A DNA stretch of 64,000 nucleotides from Clonostachys chloroleuca (Eukaryota; Ascomycota; Sordariomycetes; Hypocreales; Bionectriaceae), in the NCBI GenBank assembly GCA_037952775.1, contig JBANAY010000003.1, forward strand, positions 28,954,001 to 29,018,000. Reading direction: 5' to 3'. Below are positions 12,111 to 23,256 of the stretch, one piece after another. Position numbers and translations under genes: made by a program. Numbering within the stretch: position 1 is the stretch's first letter; the number at the start of each line of letters is the position of its first letter. The notes under the pieces are model-generated. The model ran no database searches. It was given only the letters and a program-made list of their open reading frames with translations, and was not told the DNA's origin.

Positions 12111-15100
12111 CTAATACAATTACCCCAACGGGCAGCTATAGTAGGTTAGGCTAGTAGCTTTAGAGGGCTTCCAGCTTTAGAGAGCCCTAAGTTAGTTATT
12201 TTATTCCTCCTTACCCTATATCAATCTGAGATTATTTAATTAACTAATATAGGGTAATCTAGATCTACCCTATAGTCTATAGGGTAAATCTCAATATATA
12301 ATAGTATAAATCCCTTTAGGAAAAAGGTTTTTAAAAGAAAATAACTTAAATAGAGTTAGAATAAAAGTAAATAGAAGTATAAAAAAAGGTATTATAATAT
12401 CCCTAAGTAGCTATATAAATATATAATAGTTAGTATAATATATTTAATATATAACTAAGTTTTTATAAAATAATATTCTTAATTTCTTTTATAATTTACT
12501 TTCTAAACTCTAGTTATAAAGAAATTAATTAGGAGATAATAATTAAGAATTAAATCTATTTCTATTTCTTTTTTATTATATTCCCTAATCTATTTATAGT
12601 ATATACTTTATTCTATTTCTTTTTAAATTTATCTAGAACTACTATATTATAAAACTCCTCTAATAATTCCTAAGTTAGTTTATTATAACTAATCTATTTT
12701 ACTAGAACTTTTCTATATCTCCTCTAGTTTAAGATATTTTTTACTATTAGAATAGATTTAATTTAATATTATTCTTCTTTTTTTCTATTATTAATATCTA
12801 CTTATAATAGCCCTAGCCTAGTATCTAATATTCTTTAGAATAAAAATAAATTATTAGTTACTCTCTTAATTAGATTTATATAAAAAATAAAGTAAATATT
12901 ATCTAGTATATCTAAAATAATAGTATTTAAACTTAGAACTATAATTACTATATATTTTATATAGAGCTAATTTAATTTCTTAATAAATCTAGTTATTTTT
13001 ATATTTCTTAAAAATAGCTATACTTTATTATCTATTTAGAATTACTTAGCTAGTTATTATAATTAGTTTATATCTAACTACTATTTTTACTAAGTAAATA
13101 TAATTATAGTTTAAGCTAATTTTATTCCTATTCTTAAATACTCTAGGAATTAAACTATTCTACTCTTAGATAAATATTTTAACTAGGGAGTTTCTATTAG
13201 GAATTAAATAAGATTTATATTAAACTTATTTAAAAGTCTAAATAAGATTATATCTATTACTAAGAAGTTTTTATTATTTAAAACTAGTTAATAAGCTAGT
13301 AAGTAAGATAATTAGTCTAGCTAGGAGAATAAAACTATAATTTATAATACTATTTATACTTTCTAATTTACTCTCTTTATATTATTATCTATCTATAGAT
13401 AATAAGAGATTAATAAGAGTTATTTTACTTTTATTAATCTATAAAATATTATTTAAAACCCTTCTATCTAGTTTAATTTTCTATTACTAATAATCTAGAA
13501 TAGGAATTTATAAAACCTCTATTAAATATCTCTAAACTATTCTATATACTCTTTAGCTTCTATTAATATTATTATCTCTAACTATATATACTTAGAGAAT
13601 CTATTTATAATAACTATTAAATACTTTAGATTCTCTTTATTATATATAGAAAGATCTATTATAAAATTAATTAAGATTTAGTACTAGTAGTATTTTATAA
13701 TTAGTAGGAATTAGAATAAGTTTTATTTTCTTTATTTTAAGATATATTCCCTATAGTAGAAATAGTTTCTAAGGAATCTTTTTATTAATAAGAATAGTTT
13801 ATCCTAATAGAATTAATAATTAAGAAGATAGAAGGTTATATTCTATTCTAGATAACCTACTATAGGTAAATTATATACTTTATAGATTAAAACTATAGTT
13901 AAAGATTCCTAGTTAGATATCTATAACCTTCTTCTATATAGTAGAATACTATATATATTAATTAAATAGTTTATAATCTAAGCCTTTATAACTATCTTCT
14001 TAGAGAACTTCCTCTTATTCTTTACTATAGCTTATAGTTTTTTATTATATAGTAAATTATATACTAATCCTTTCTCCTATAGTATTTATAGATTAGGTTC
14101 TATAAATAGATTATAACTCTATAGTAACTTAGTAGTTATATTAAGATTCTAATCTAACTCCAGATTAATCTTTATATTAGTATATAAGATCCTAATCTCC
14201 TTTAGTATAGCTAATATAGAATCCTATTCTAATATTATAATTATTAATAGATAGAAGATTATACTTTTATTAAGGGGTATATTCTTACTATTCTACTCTC
14301 TTTATAAAAGTATATCTAGTCTAATAGCTTATACTCTAGATTTATATTATAAGTAGTAATTAAAAAAGAAAAAAAGCTCTCTTTATTAGGTTTATTACTT
14401 ATTTATTAATCTTAGTTTTATAAAGTATTCTAGGCCTTTATAATCTATAAGGATTATAAATAGTTAAAATATACTCTTTAACTCTAAAAATTAAGCTTTT
14501 AGATATAATACTATTATTAGGAGTTCTTTATTATAAACTATATAATTTCTTTCTACTACTAAAAGTTTTATAGAATTATATAACTAGATAAAAAATCCCT
14601 TTATCTAAAACCTATAATAAGTATCCCCCTAAGATCTCTTTAGAGTAATCTATTTTTATTATTATTTTTTTCTCTAGGTTCTAGAGTACTAGTACTAGAT
14701 ATAAAATAAAAAGTTCTTTAGAGTATTAAATACCTATTATTATATAGTACTCTATTAAAAGAAATACTTTTTCTTTATTAAGTTTATAAGGAGTACTATT
14801 AAGATAGTAAAGTTTTTAATAAAGTTCTTATAGAAGTTTATAAAACTAAGAAAACTTTAAACTCCTTTAAGCTTTATTAATATCTCTTATTCTCTAATTA
14901 TAATAATTTTTTCTAGATCTAGATATATTTCTTACTTTATATAGATAATAAACCTAAGATATTTAATCTCTTTAATTATAAATATACTTTTTACTAGATT
15001 TAAGTAAAGGCCTACTAGCTAAAGATACTATAGGATTATATAGATTTTTTATATATAGTTATAATAATCCCTACTAGTATATATTAGAATATTATCTAGA

Positions 15101-17736
15101 TATATTATTATATAGTTCCCTAATATATTTCTAATAAACTTATTAATATATTATTAGAAAATAACTAGTATATCTAATAGCCTAAAAGAGATAACTAACT
15201 ATTTAAATAGATTAAATTATATTTAGAATATAATTAGATATTTATCTCCTTCTACTATTTATATCTTATAAAAGACTATTTTTATATCTAGTTTTATAAA
15301 CTAGTATATTTTAGCTAGGGATTATAAGGTTTTCTTAATAAAGAGTAATAAATAGTAATCTTACTTTATAATTTTATTTAGAGCCTAATAATCTATATAG
15401 AACCTCTAGTTTTCCTTTAGTTTTTTTACTAATAGTATTAGTACTACTACTAAGGATATACTAATCTATATCTAATCCTTATCTATAAGTTCTATAACCT
15501 GTTTTCTAACCTCTAGTAGATAGTCTCTAGATATACTATATAATAGTTCCTATAGAAGATCTAAACTATTCCTATCTATTATCTTTCTTAATCTAATCTT
15601 ATAATCTAAAGCCTCCCTATAAGATAGAAGTACTTCTATTCCTTCCTTACTAAACAGACTCTCTATATCTATAAGCTCTTCTAGAAGCTGAACTAGTAAT
15701 AATACTAACTTAATAATTTCTATCTAAATTATTTTAATTAATTTATAGATATTAGTTATATAGATTACTAATTTTTCTTAGCTAGACTTCTATATCTATT
15801 TTACTAAGCTTATAAATATAGCTCCTAATAATAATTAAGTCTAGAAAAGAGAAAGTTTTATATCTAAAGCTTAAACTAAAAGCTTTTCTACTATATCTAT
15901 TTTAAATTATCTATATTTTATATCTATCTTAATCCTTCTATAGTTAAACTATAGTATTCTAAGAATTATATCTTTTATTAGTTTTAGTATTATATAGAAT
16001 ATAATTTTACTCTACTATCTATTAATATTTATATTTATTCTAATAATATATATTATAGTATATATACTATTTATTCCTATTATTATCTTAATCTTCTTCT
16101 TTCTAAAAAGTTTAATTTATTAAAGATCTATACTTTAAGCTTTTTATTTATTAATTACTCTATAATAATTATATTTATTATTAACTAATATATTAAGAAA
16201 TTTTATAGAATTAAATAATATTAGAATTTAAAATAAAGATTTCTTTATTCTTCTCTTTATTTTAATAAATTCTTTTTTCTCTCTAGATATAATTAATAGA
16301 TATTATTTTTCTAATAAACTAGCTTTCTACTATATAAAACTCTATATAGAGATTACTTATTTTCTAATTCTAAATAGTTCTCTTTCTAATTAGTTCTCTT
16401 TTAATAATTATTACTCTCTAAGTTTATAGAGATTATATTAATCTTAATTACTTATACTAAATAATAATTCCTAACTAAGTATAAAGATATATTATAGTAT
16501 AAGTAGATACTAATTTCCTATTATTTAAGAATTATCTCTTTTAATATCTACTAGATCTATTTTTTAGGAATTCTTTTATCTTTATTTTAATTCTAATTTA
16601 GATTTAATTAGATTTTTCCCTCTTTCTTCCTCTTATTCTTTTAAATCTTTTAGTATATTAGTTAGATAGTATTTATCCCTATTATTAATATATCTCTCTT
16701 ATTATCTTAGTATCTCTTATCCTAGTATTTTATTAACTTCTTTTACTCTTAATATAATATATCTAAATTAAATAATTTAGTATTAATTATAATTTCCTAG
16801 ATCTAGATTATTATTAAGATAAAGTTAATTCAGAATATCTTCCTACTAATATAGAGTTTATATAATTACTTATTTAAATAGTAATATAGCTATAAAAGTT
16901 ATATAGTATTATTCTAATATATTCTTCCTACTATTATTATCTTCTATTTAAAGTATATATAGAAAATTATAAATACTTTATTAAATTCTTAATTTATTTA
17001 TTCTAATTCTTCTAAAACTATTTATTATTAATATAAAAGTTATATAATATTATTCTAATATATTCTTCCTAGTATTATTATCTTCTATTTAAAGTATATA
17101 TAGAAAATTATAAATACTTTATTAAATCCTTAAGTTATTTATTCTAATTCTCCTAAAACTATTTATTATTAATATAGATTAGAAAATATTAACTCTATAT
17201 AAACTAAGAAGTTATATAATTAGTATATATAGTATAACTCTCTATTTTTATAATAAACTATAAGTTTCTTTTATATTTTCTATAAAAGAATACTCTAAAT
17301 ATATTAAAACTAATCTTTATTATTACTAATAAAGAAATAATCTATTTTAAGAATATATTCTATATATTTCTTTTATACTAGAAATAAGTTCTTTTTATTA
17401 TTATATAGATTCCCTATTACTAGCTACTTTTTAATTATTAATACTATAAGGAAAACCCTAGATAGTAAGTAGAATAATAAAAGAACTAGTAGCTAGTTCT
17501 AAATAATCTAGAATTAGAATTAGATTTATACTTATAGAAATCTTTTAAATAATAATTTTATATTAGCTTATTATATTTATAGTTATTTAATCTAAGTATT
17601 AATTCTATTCTAAAGATCTACTATTTCTATATAGAGTTCTTTAGTAAGTAAAAGAAAGTTTAAGCTAGATACTAATATTATTCCTCTATAGTTAGAGATT
17701 CCTAGTATATTAAAGTTTATTATAAAGAATATAAAT

Positions 17737-17938
17737 TATAATAGATTAGCTCTATAATAGCTATAAATAGGTATTTACTTTAGAGTTTATATTCTTAGGA
17801 AGAAAAAGAGTAGGTTCCTTTCTATAACTCTCTCTCCCCCTTATATAGTACTATAATATACTAGTTAGAGATTTTACTTACTATAGTTATCTCTTATTAG
17901 ACCTAGCTTAATCTCCTACTAGGCTTAAGTTCTTAATA
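17737..17938 (-). repeat. Right LTR of element B
   Basis: A 202-bp partner of 9400-9601. The GTAGT duplication follows at 17939-17943. Because the element is coded on the minus strand, this is the promoter-side (5') LTR. Confidence 0.9.
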
Positions 17939-18185
17939 GTAGTTTATAATTATACTTCTCTTATTTACTAAATATAATCTTAGAGCTTATTAAATACTAT
18001 ATTATTTTATAAATCTTAAAGCTCTCTTATAAGCTATTAGATTTTTTCTTCTTATTCTTTTATTAGTAAAATTAATATATATAGATTATCTATTAACTTA
18101 CTAGAGGTATATAGATAATTAGTAATTAAATCTATAGTATATTCCCTTAATAATTTCTAATTCTAAATAAGAAGAGGAATTAATA

Positions 18186-18398
18186 TATTAGTATTAGGTA
18201 GTATTATAAGGAGAGTATTAAGATAAAGCCTGATAGATAACTATAAATATAACTAAGGGTTATCTAAGAGAAATACTTAGATTACTATTAATAGAATTAT
18301 TAATTCCTAATCTTTAAAAGGGAAGTTTATAATCTGAACTAGTATTAAGTAATAAGCCCTCCTGCGGGTTTATATAACCTGTCAGGTAACCACTGACA
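18186..18398 (-). repeat. Right LTR of element A
   Basis: This copy keeps an unmutated terminus, CACTGACA, followed directly by the duplication GGTTC. RIP-type changes stop abruptly at about 18,360, inside the LTR, and composition is normal until about 18,450. On the coding strand this is the 5' LTR. Confidence 0.92.
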
Positions 18399-18454
18399 GG
18401 TTCATGTGATAAATCTGTCCGGCGGGGATAGCGGAGAGAACAGGTATATCCCGA

Positions 18455-18592
18455 TAATATATCTCCTTACCAGGAAAATTATTTTAAAAAGGTTCTCCTT
18501 TCGGATTAGTATCTCTAAAGTCTATAATTTCTATTTATATTATAAGATTAAATAGAAGTAACTGAAAAAGCTAATCTTAGAGTTATAATTAA
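18455..18592. repeat. RIP-mutated copy of a dispersed repeat also present at 30.4 kb
   Basis: About 135 bp here matches 30,418-30,557 in the same orientation. Shared blocks include atctccttaccaggaaaatt, tttcggat, tatctctaaagt and aaaaagctaatctt. Nearly all differences are C-to-T or G-to-A, with this copy mutated and the other intact. The source element is not identified. The left foldback arm begins right after it. Confidence 0.8.
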
Positions 18593-18594
18593 AA

Positions 18595-20092
18595 CATTAT
18601 AAATTTAACTAATATATACTATTATATATAGAACTTTACTTTTTACTCTAATTATCACTAGATTATTTAGATTTTATAATAATTCTTATAGTTTTTAACT
18701 CTAGATTATTACTAAGAACTAATAATTCTCTAATATATATATATATTTATTTTATTAAATTAGAAATACTCTTTTAGATAGTTATTAATATAATTATCTA
18801 TATCTTTATTAGAATTAGCTCTATAATATTTATATATTAATAGTAACTTCTATTATATAGCTTATAATAACTTAATTATACTATTTAGAATAATACTCTA
18901 ATTAGTTATATCCTAGTCTACTCTAGACCCCTATTCAGTTTAAGTTATCTAACTATTATAAGCTTATATATAACTTACTATATACTTTTTATAATTTACT
19001 TAATATCCTTAATAATTAGGTTTAGAGAGCTATTTTAATAAGCTCTTATTTATCTTTTAAGATATTTAAACTATAAAGTTATCTTTATTAAATTAATTAA
19101 GATTTTTAACTACTAAGAAATAAATAGTTTAAAGAATAATTCTAATAATATTAATTACTTATTTATATATCTAGCTTTAAAATTATACTCTCTAGATTTA
19201 AAAGAATAAATCTAATCTCTTTAAATATTTCTAATATATTTTCCTTAATAAAAAAAATTAAATATCTTTAGAAATATAGAAAAGAAATCTTCTTTTATAA
19301 TATATATAATCTAAGCTTTTATTAAATATTTAATTTATTAGCTATATATCTTCTTTAATAGATTAAAATAACTAATATCTAGTAATTAGAGTAAATAAGA
19401 AGAGTAAAAAGATATATAAAGAATAATAATATTCTTCTTCTTATAGTATTTTTTAAATTCTATTAAATAATAGCTCTTATAGCTATTTAATATAAAAAAA
19501 TAATATTTATTTTTAGTTTTAATTTAAATATTTTAATTTAAATACTTAATCTAATCTATAATTATTATATTTAAAATCTAGTTATTTTTTATTAATAGAA
19601 ATCTTTTAATTAAATAATAAATTATATTTTTAAATTAAAATAAAAAGTAATATTAGTTTTTTACTATTAGAAATAATAGAAATATCTAGCTAACTATATT
19701 AATTATCTAGATTAAAGAAATCTATTTCTAATTATATAATTATATTAATTTAAACTTTATTATATAATTAATATATATAACTAATTAGAGTATTATTCTG
19801 AATAGTATAATCAGATTATTATAAACTATATAATATAAGTTACTATTAATATATAAGTATTATAGAGCTAGTTCTAATAAGATATAGATAATATTTATTA
19901 ATAACTATCTAAAAGAGTATTCTAGTTAGTAAAATAAATATATATATATACCAGAGGATTATTAAAGCTTAGTAATAATATATATTTCTAGATTATAAGA
20001 ATTATTATAAAATCCTAATAATCTGTAGATAATTAGTTAAAAGTATAGGGTCTTATATATAATCTATATCTTTAGAATAAAATTTATAATAT
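18595..20092. mobile_element. Foldback / long-TIR DNA element (about 320-bp inverted arms), RIP-mutated
   Basis: The arm 18,595-18,911 is the approximate reverse complement of 19,775-20,092. Matching blocks include gattttataataattcttat, actcttttagatagttatta and atattaatagtaact. About 860 bp lies between the arms, heavily AT-shifted and without a recognisable ORF. This suits a DNA transposon with long terminal inverted repeats, or two LTRs of one family inserted in opposite orientation. I found no convincing target duplication, so the ends are approximate to about 10 bp. Confidence 0.7.
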
Positions 20093-20977
20093 TCCTAGAG
20101 TTTATAGCTAAATTATATATTTAATAAACTCTTTTTAGAGTTTTTAAAAATATTATTATTTTATTTTAGCATATATAAATAAAAAAGTAAAAAAAATAAA
20201 AATAAAATTTAGATATAGATTAAAATTTAATTAAAAATAAATTATATAGATTTTATTATATATAGCCTGATCTTAGAATATTCCTTATATATAGTAAAAA
20301 CCTTTAAAAAAATATAATTAGTATTATATACTTAAGATTAATATACTTATTAAGTTTCAGATTAACTAGATCTTTAATTATTAGAAAATAACTAATTAAT
20401 ACCTACTCTATAGATTAATTAATAGTTATTTTATATTATACTAGTATGTTTTAGTTTCCTATCTAAATTTAATTAATATCTACTAGATATCGCTATACAC
20501 AGTCTCAGGGTTTAATAACCAGCAGCGCCCCCGGTACAGCCAACACACCCAATTCACAAGTCAGAGCTCTTGGAGGATTTCAAGCGACTGGCAAGCCAGC
20601 CTTGATTATAACAGAATTCGTGAAAAGCATGGAACCAGGTCTCTCCTACATTCTGCTGTACCCAGACAGCAACACAAAGTAAAGATTATCACTGTCGTCG
20701 CTCTTAAACAACACTACCAGCTTAAGATTTTAATTACTCAGGTTGAGTAGGAAGATCAGCCTTTACTACAAGACTTATCTTCATACAACCCAGTTGCTAT
20801 CCTAGTACTTTCTTTCCTATTTATAAGCCAAAAGGAATCGTGTATTGTTTGCTAATTCGGGAGATGCCGTGATTCCTCCCAAGATCGCCATCAACACGAA
20901 TTTGCGGGCTCTCTTCTGCAGGCCCGACATATCCCTACACTCTTCAGCATATGTGCAATTCTTACTACATGATCAAA
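20093..20977. other. Transition from RIP-mutated to normal DNA; 3' flank of the arylsulfotransferase-like gene
   Basis: AT-rich mutated sequence continues to about 20,475, then composition becomes normal within a few tens of bases. From 20,480 to 20,977 no gene is seen; part should be the 3' untranslated region of the minus-strand gene that follows. Confidence 0.6.
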
Positions 20978-22684
20978 CTAAGTCGCACCGACTACATCTT
21001 GCTTGACCAGTCTCGACTTACCGCCGCGCCAGTGCGCCTTGACAGGCGTCACCGTGCCAGACGTCGCCAGGAGGTTGCCGCTACCGTCGAAGGCCTGCAC
21101 GTAGACATGGCTAATCGCCCGGCCTGGGAATCCAGCAGGGATCCTCAAGACTGTCTCGAAGCCGCTGCACTTAACCTTCTTGGACTGCTTCGTTGACGTC
21201 TCCTCCTCCCCGGCCCCGGAGGTGCTCTTCTCTGTCCAAAAAAAATTCCACAGAGCAGTGGCAGTGTCGCCGTTCCAGCTGACGTGGACGTTGGTCCTTC
21301 CGGTGGGACTAACCTCTTCAGCGACGAGAGCGGGCGTCTCGGGCGAGAAGCCGGTCCAGTTGTAGCGGAAGGCGCGGTAGTTCTGGATCTTGTCCTGGAG
21401 GAAGCCGCTGTCGAGGAAGGCATGGAAAATGGGAGTGCCATCGGGCGAATACTCGGTGATCTGGCCCTCGGAGCCCCAGTTGATCAAGACGTTGTGGTTG
21501 GGAAGTGTCTGCAGCGAGCCCTGTGATTTTGCCAGGATAGAGTCGTTAGGCGGATGGAATGCCTTGACAAGAGTGGCTGTCTTCGCCCTGTGGTTGAGCT
21601 CAATGTATTTGCCGCGGGAGAAGGGGTAGAGGTGGACCTCCTTGTCGCCGCCACCGCCAGACTCGGAGCCGTACACCGAGTTGTCGAAGAGGGAGATGGT
21701 CTCGACTGCGTCGTGGTGGCCAGACAGGTAACGCGCGTGATGCTGGAAGCCAAACGTCACATTGGGGCCAAGCGTGAAGTCGGAGTTTTGGCCACCCAGG
21801 CGCCAGATGACGCTTCCGTCGGTGCCGTTGATCTTGTACAATGTCGACGCGTGCCTGGCTGAAAGAAGATAATGGCCGTCGGAGCCCTTGGTGATGGAAT
21901 TGATGTGGAAGTAGTCCCACGCCGTTGAACTATTGTAGGCAATGCCGGCCTGGCCAAGAGGGAGGGGGAGGGCAGACTCGAAGGGGTCGACATGGTCTAG
22001 ACTGCTCCACTCAAAGAGGACCTCGCCGGTCTCGATATCTAATTCTGCGAGGCGAAGAGTTTAGTCTGGTGCACAAGAAGCCGGAAAGAAGAGAGACTAA
22101 CCTTGCAGACGGGCGTCGACAATCCAAGTCTGGCCCTCCTTGCCTCCCCAGGGAGAGAGATCAATCTCGATGGGGTGATAGATTTGGATGAGGGCCGTCT
22201 TCTCGTCGATGATGATGAATTCGTGCTTATCCGAGATCAAGTGGTTGCCGGCCCTCAACTCGCGAACATTATTGTAATGCTGGTCCAAAAGGGTGTGATG
22301 GCCGTGACCGTGACCGTGGAGGCTGTTGTGGGCACCTTCAAAGGAGAAGAGCACGTCCTGGCCTTTCCATCTGGCAGCCTGGAAATTGCCAGCCCAGATA
22401 GAGAAGTATGAGAAGCCGGACCATACCAGATCACCCGTGTCTGACAGAATATAAGGCGCGCCTTGCAGAGGACCGTGGTCGACCGGGTCAGGGTGGCCGG
22501 TGAAGGGAGCAACAAAGAGGTAGCCTTCAGCGCATCGTCCTTCACAGGGAATAGTAATGTTTAGATGAGGGGGTGATAGGTCAGAGCGACTTCTGTATGA
22601 ACCGTCGGCGAGTGCGAAGTTGATCAGGGAGAATGCTACCAAGGCAGTGTTGAGGGTCCGCTGTGCCATATTGAGAAGCAGCAA
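20978..22684 (-). CDS. Arylsulfotransferase (ASST)-family secreted protein
   Basis: Two exons, 22684-22102 and 22044-20978, are joined over a 57-bp GT-AG intron and encode 549 residues. The N-terminus has a hydrophobic signal peptide (TALVAFSLINFALADG), with MAQ at residue 6 as an alternative start. The fungal arylsulfotransferase (Arylsulfotran_2) signature follows: WDYFHINSI at about 237-245, then the SARHASTLYKI and VIWRLGG beta-propeller strands, and QHHARYL. A His/Gly-rich stretch (HGHGHGHH) lies near residue 125, with N-glycosylation sites (NIT, NGT, NVT). Bacterial ASSTs move sulfate between phenols; activity of the fungal proteins is poorly known, so sulfotransfer is inferred from family. 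It is divergent from the transporter gene across 572 bp. Confidence 0.88.
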
Positions 22685-23256
22685 TGGGATTTAGCATCTA
22701 CGCCTACGAGCCAAGGTCAAGTTGAGGAACAGACGGAATGCTTTAAATCCAGAAATTGGAGGCAAGGAGCGGGGAGCCAGCTCTGTGTGTCCGGCCTCAT
22801 ACCACAATCTGTGCGGCCATCCGGTGGCGAGTATCCCGAGTCTTGGCAGGCTGGATATTGCAATACGGGTGGCGCAATCTGCACTAAACTTGATATGACA
22901 CGGAATAGTCTGGGTTAATAAAGAACTCACGCGGGTGAGTTTCCATCTCGGCCGTGATGCGCCGTTTGTGGGGGCTAACATTAATTAACCTCCAGTAATC
23001 TCTCGCCGATGGAGATGGGCGGCAAGAGGCAAGACGTGCTTTCAGTTCAATAGCGCCACATTAAACTCATCAATGACTGACATCCACCTGCTGAGATGTT
23101 ATTTTTGCGTGAGAGACCGGTGTCTACAAATCTAGCCAGAGCCCTCCTTGCGCGAGAAACCTGCTGAGACTGAACATCTCTTGGTTCATTTCTTAATTAA
23201 CTCCCCATATACGACTTTGGATACCCAGCCCAAAGCAGTTCGCTCAATCCATCACC
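22685..23256. promoter_or_regulatory. Divergent promoter region between ASST-like and transporter genes
   Basis: These 572 bp separate two start codons facing away from each other, so the two genes may be co-regulated. No ORF of interest or clear operator is recognised. A regulator gene lies 1.3 kb beyond the transporter. Confidence 0.5.

Larger units (their letters stand above)
9400..17938 (-). mobile_element. Element B: full-length 8.5-kb LTR retrotransposon nested in element A, RIP-destroyed
   Basis: Two 202-bp LTRs (9400-9601, 17737-17938) are flanked by the same 5-bp target duplication GTAGT (9395-9399 and 17939-17943). The RT active-site signature is readable on the minus strand at about 15,075-15,115 (IIIYLDNIL), giving Gypsy-type pol in the same direction as element A. 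With RT 2.8 kb from its 5' end, pol should finish around 12.5-13 kb, leaving about 3 kb of extra 3' sequence (9.6-12.3 kb). That part contains a much less mutated, GC-richer island (about 11,540-12,250). The extra segment could be an additional ORF, captured host DNA or a further nested insertion. Confidence 0.9.
2774..18398 (-). mobile_element. Element A: full-length Gypsy-type LTR retrotransposon, RIP-destroyed, carrying nested insertions
   Basis: Two 213-bp direct repeats bound the element (2774-2986 and 18186-18398). The best preserved ends read TGTCAGTG...CACTGACA, and a perfect 5-bp target duplication GGTTC lies at 2769-2773 and 18399-18403. On the minus strand the reverse transcriptase active-site region is visible at about 7,600-7,640 (IYIIYLDNIL, from YLDD with one Asp lost), so transcription ran right to left. 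Removing the solo LTR (202 bp plus duplication) and element B (8,539 bp plus duplication) leaves about 6.9 kb, a normal Gypsy length. Internal sequence has almost no CA or TG, no long ORF, and stops in every frame. Differences between the two LTRs are almost all C-to-T or G-to-A. Confidence 0.92.

Noticed and set aside
21145..21441. Several long overlapping frames across the arylsulfotransferase-like gene
   Set aside because: Arg/Pro/Ser-rich shadows of a GC-rich coding exon; only one frame shows the family motifs.
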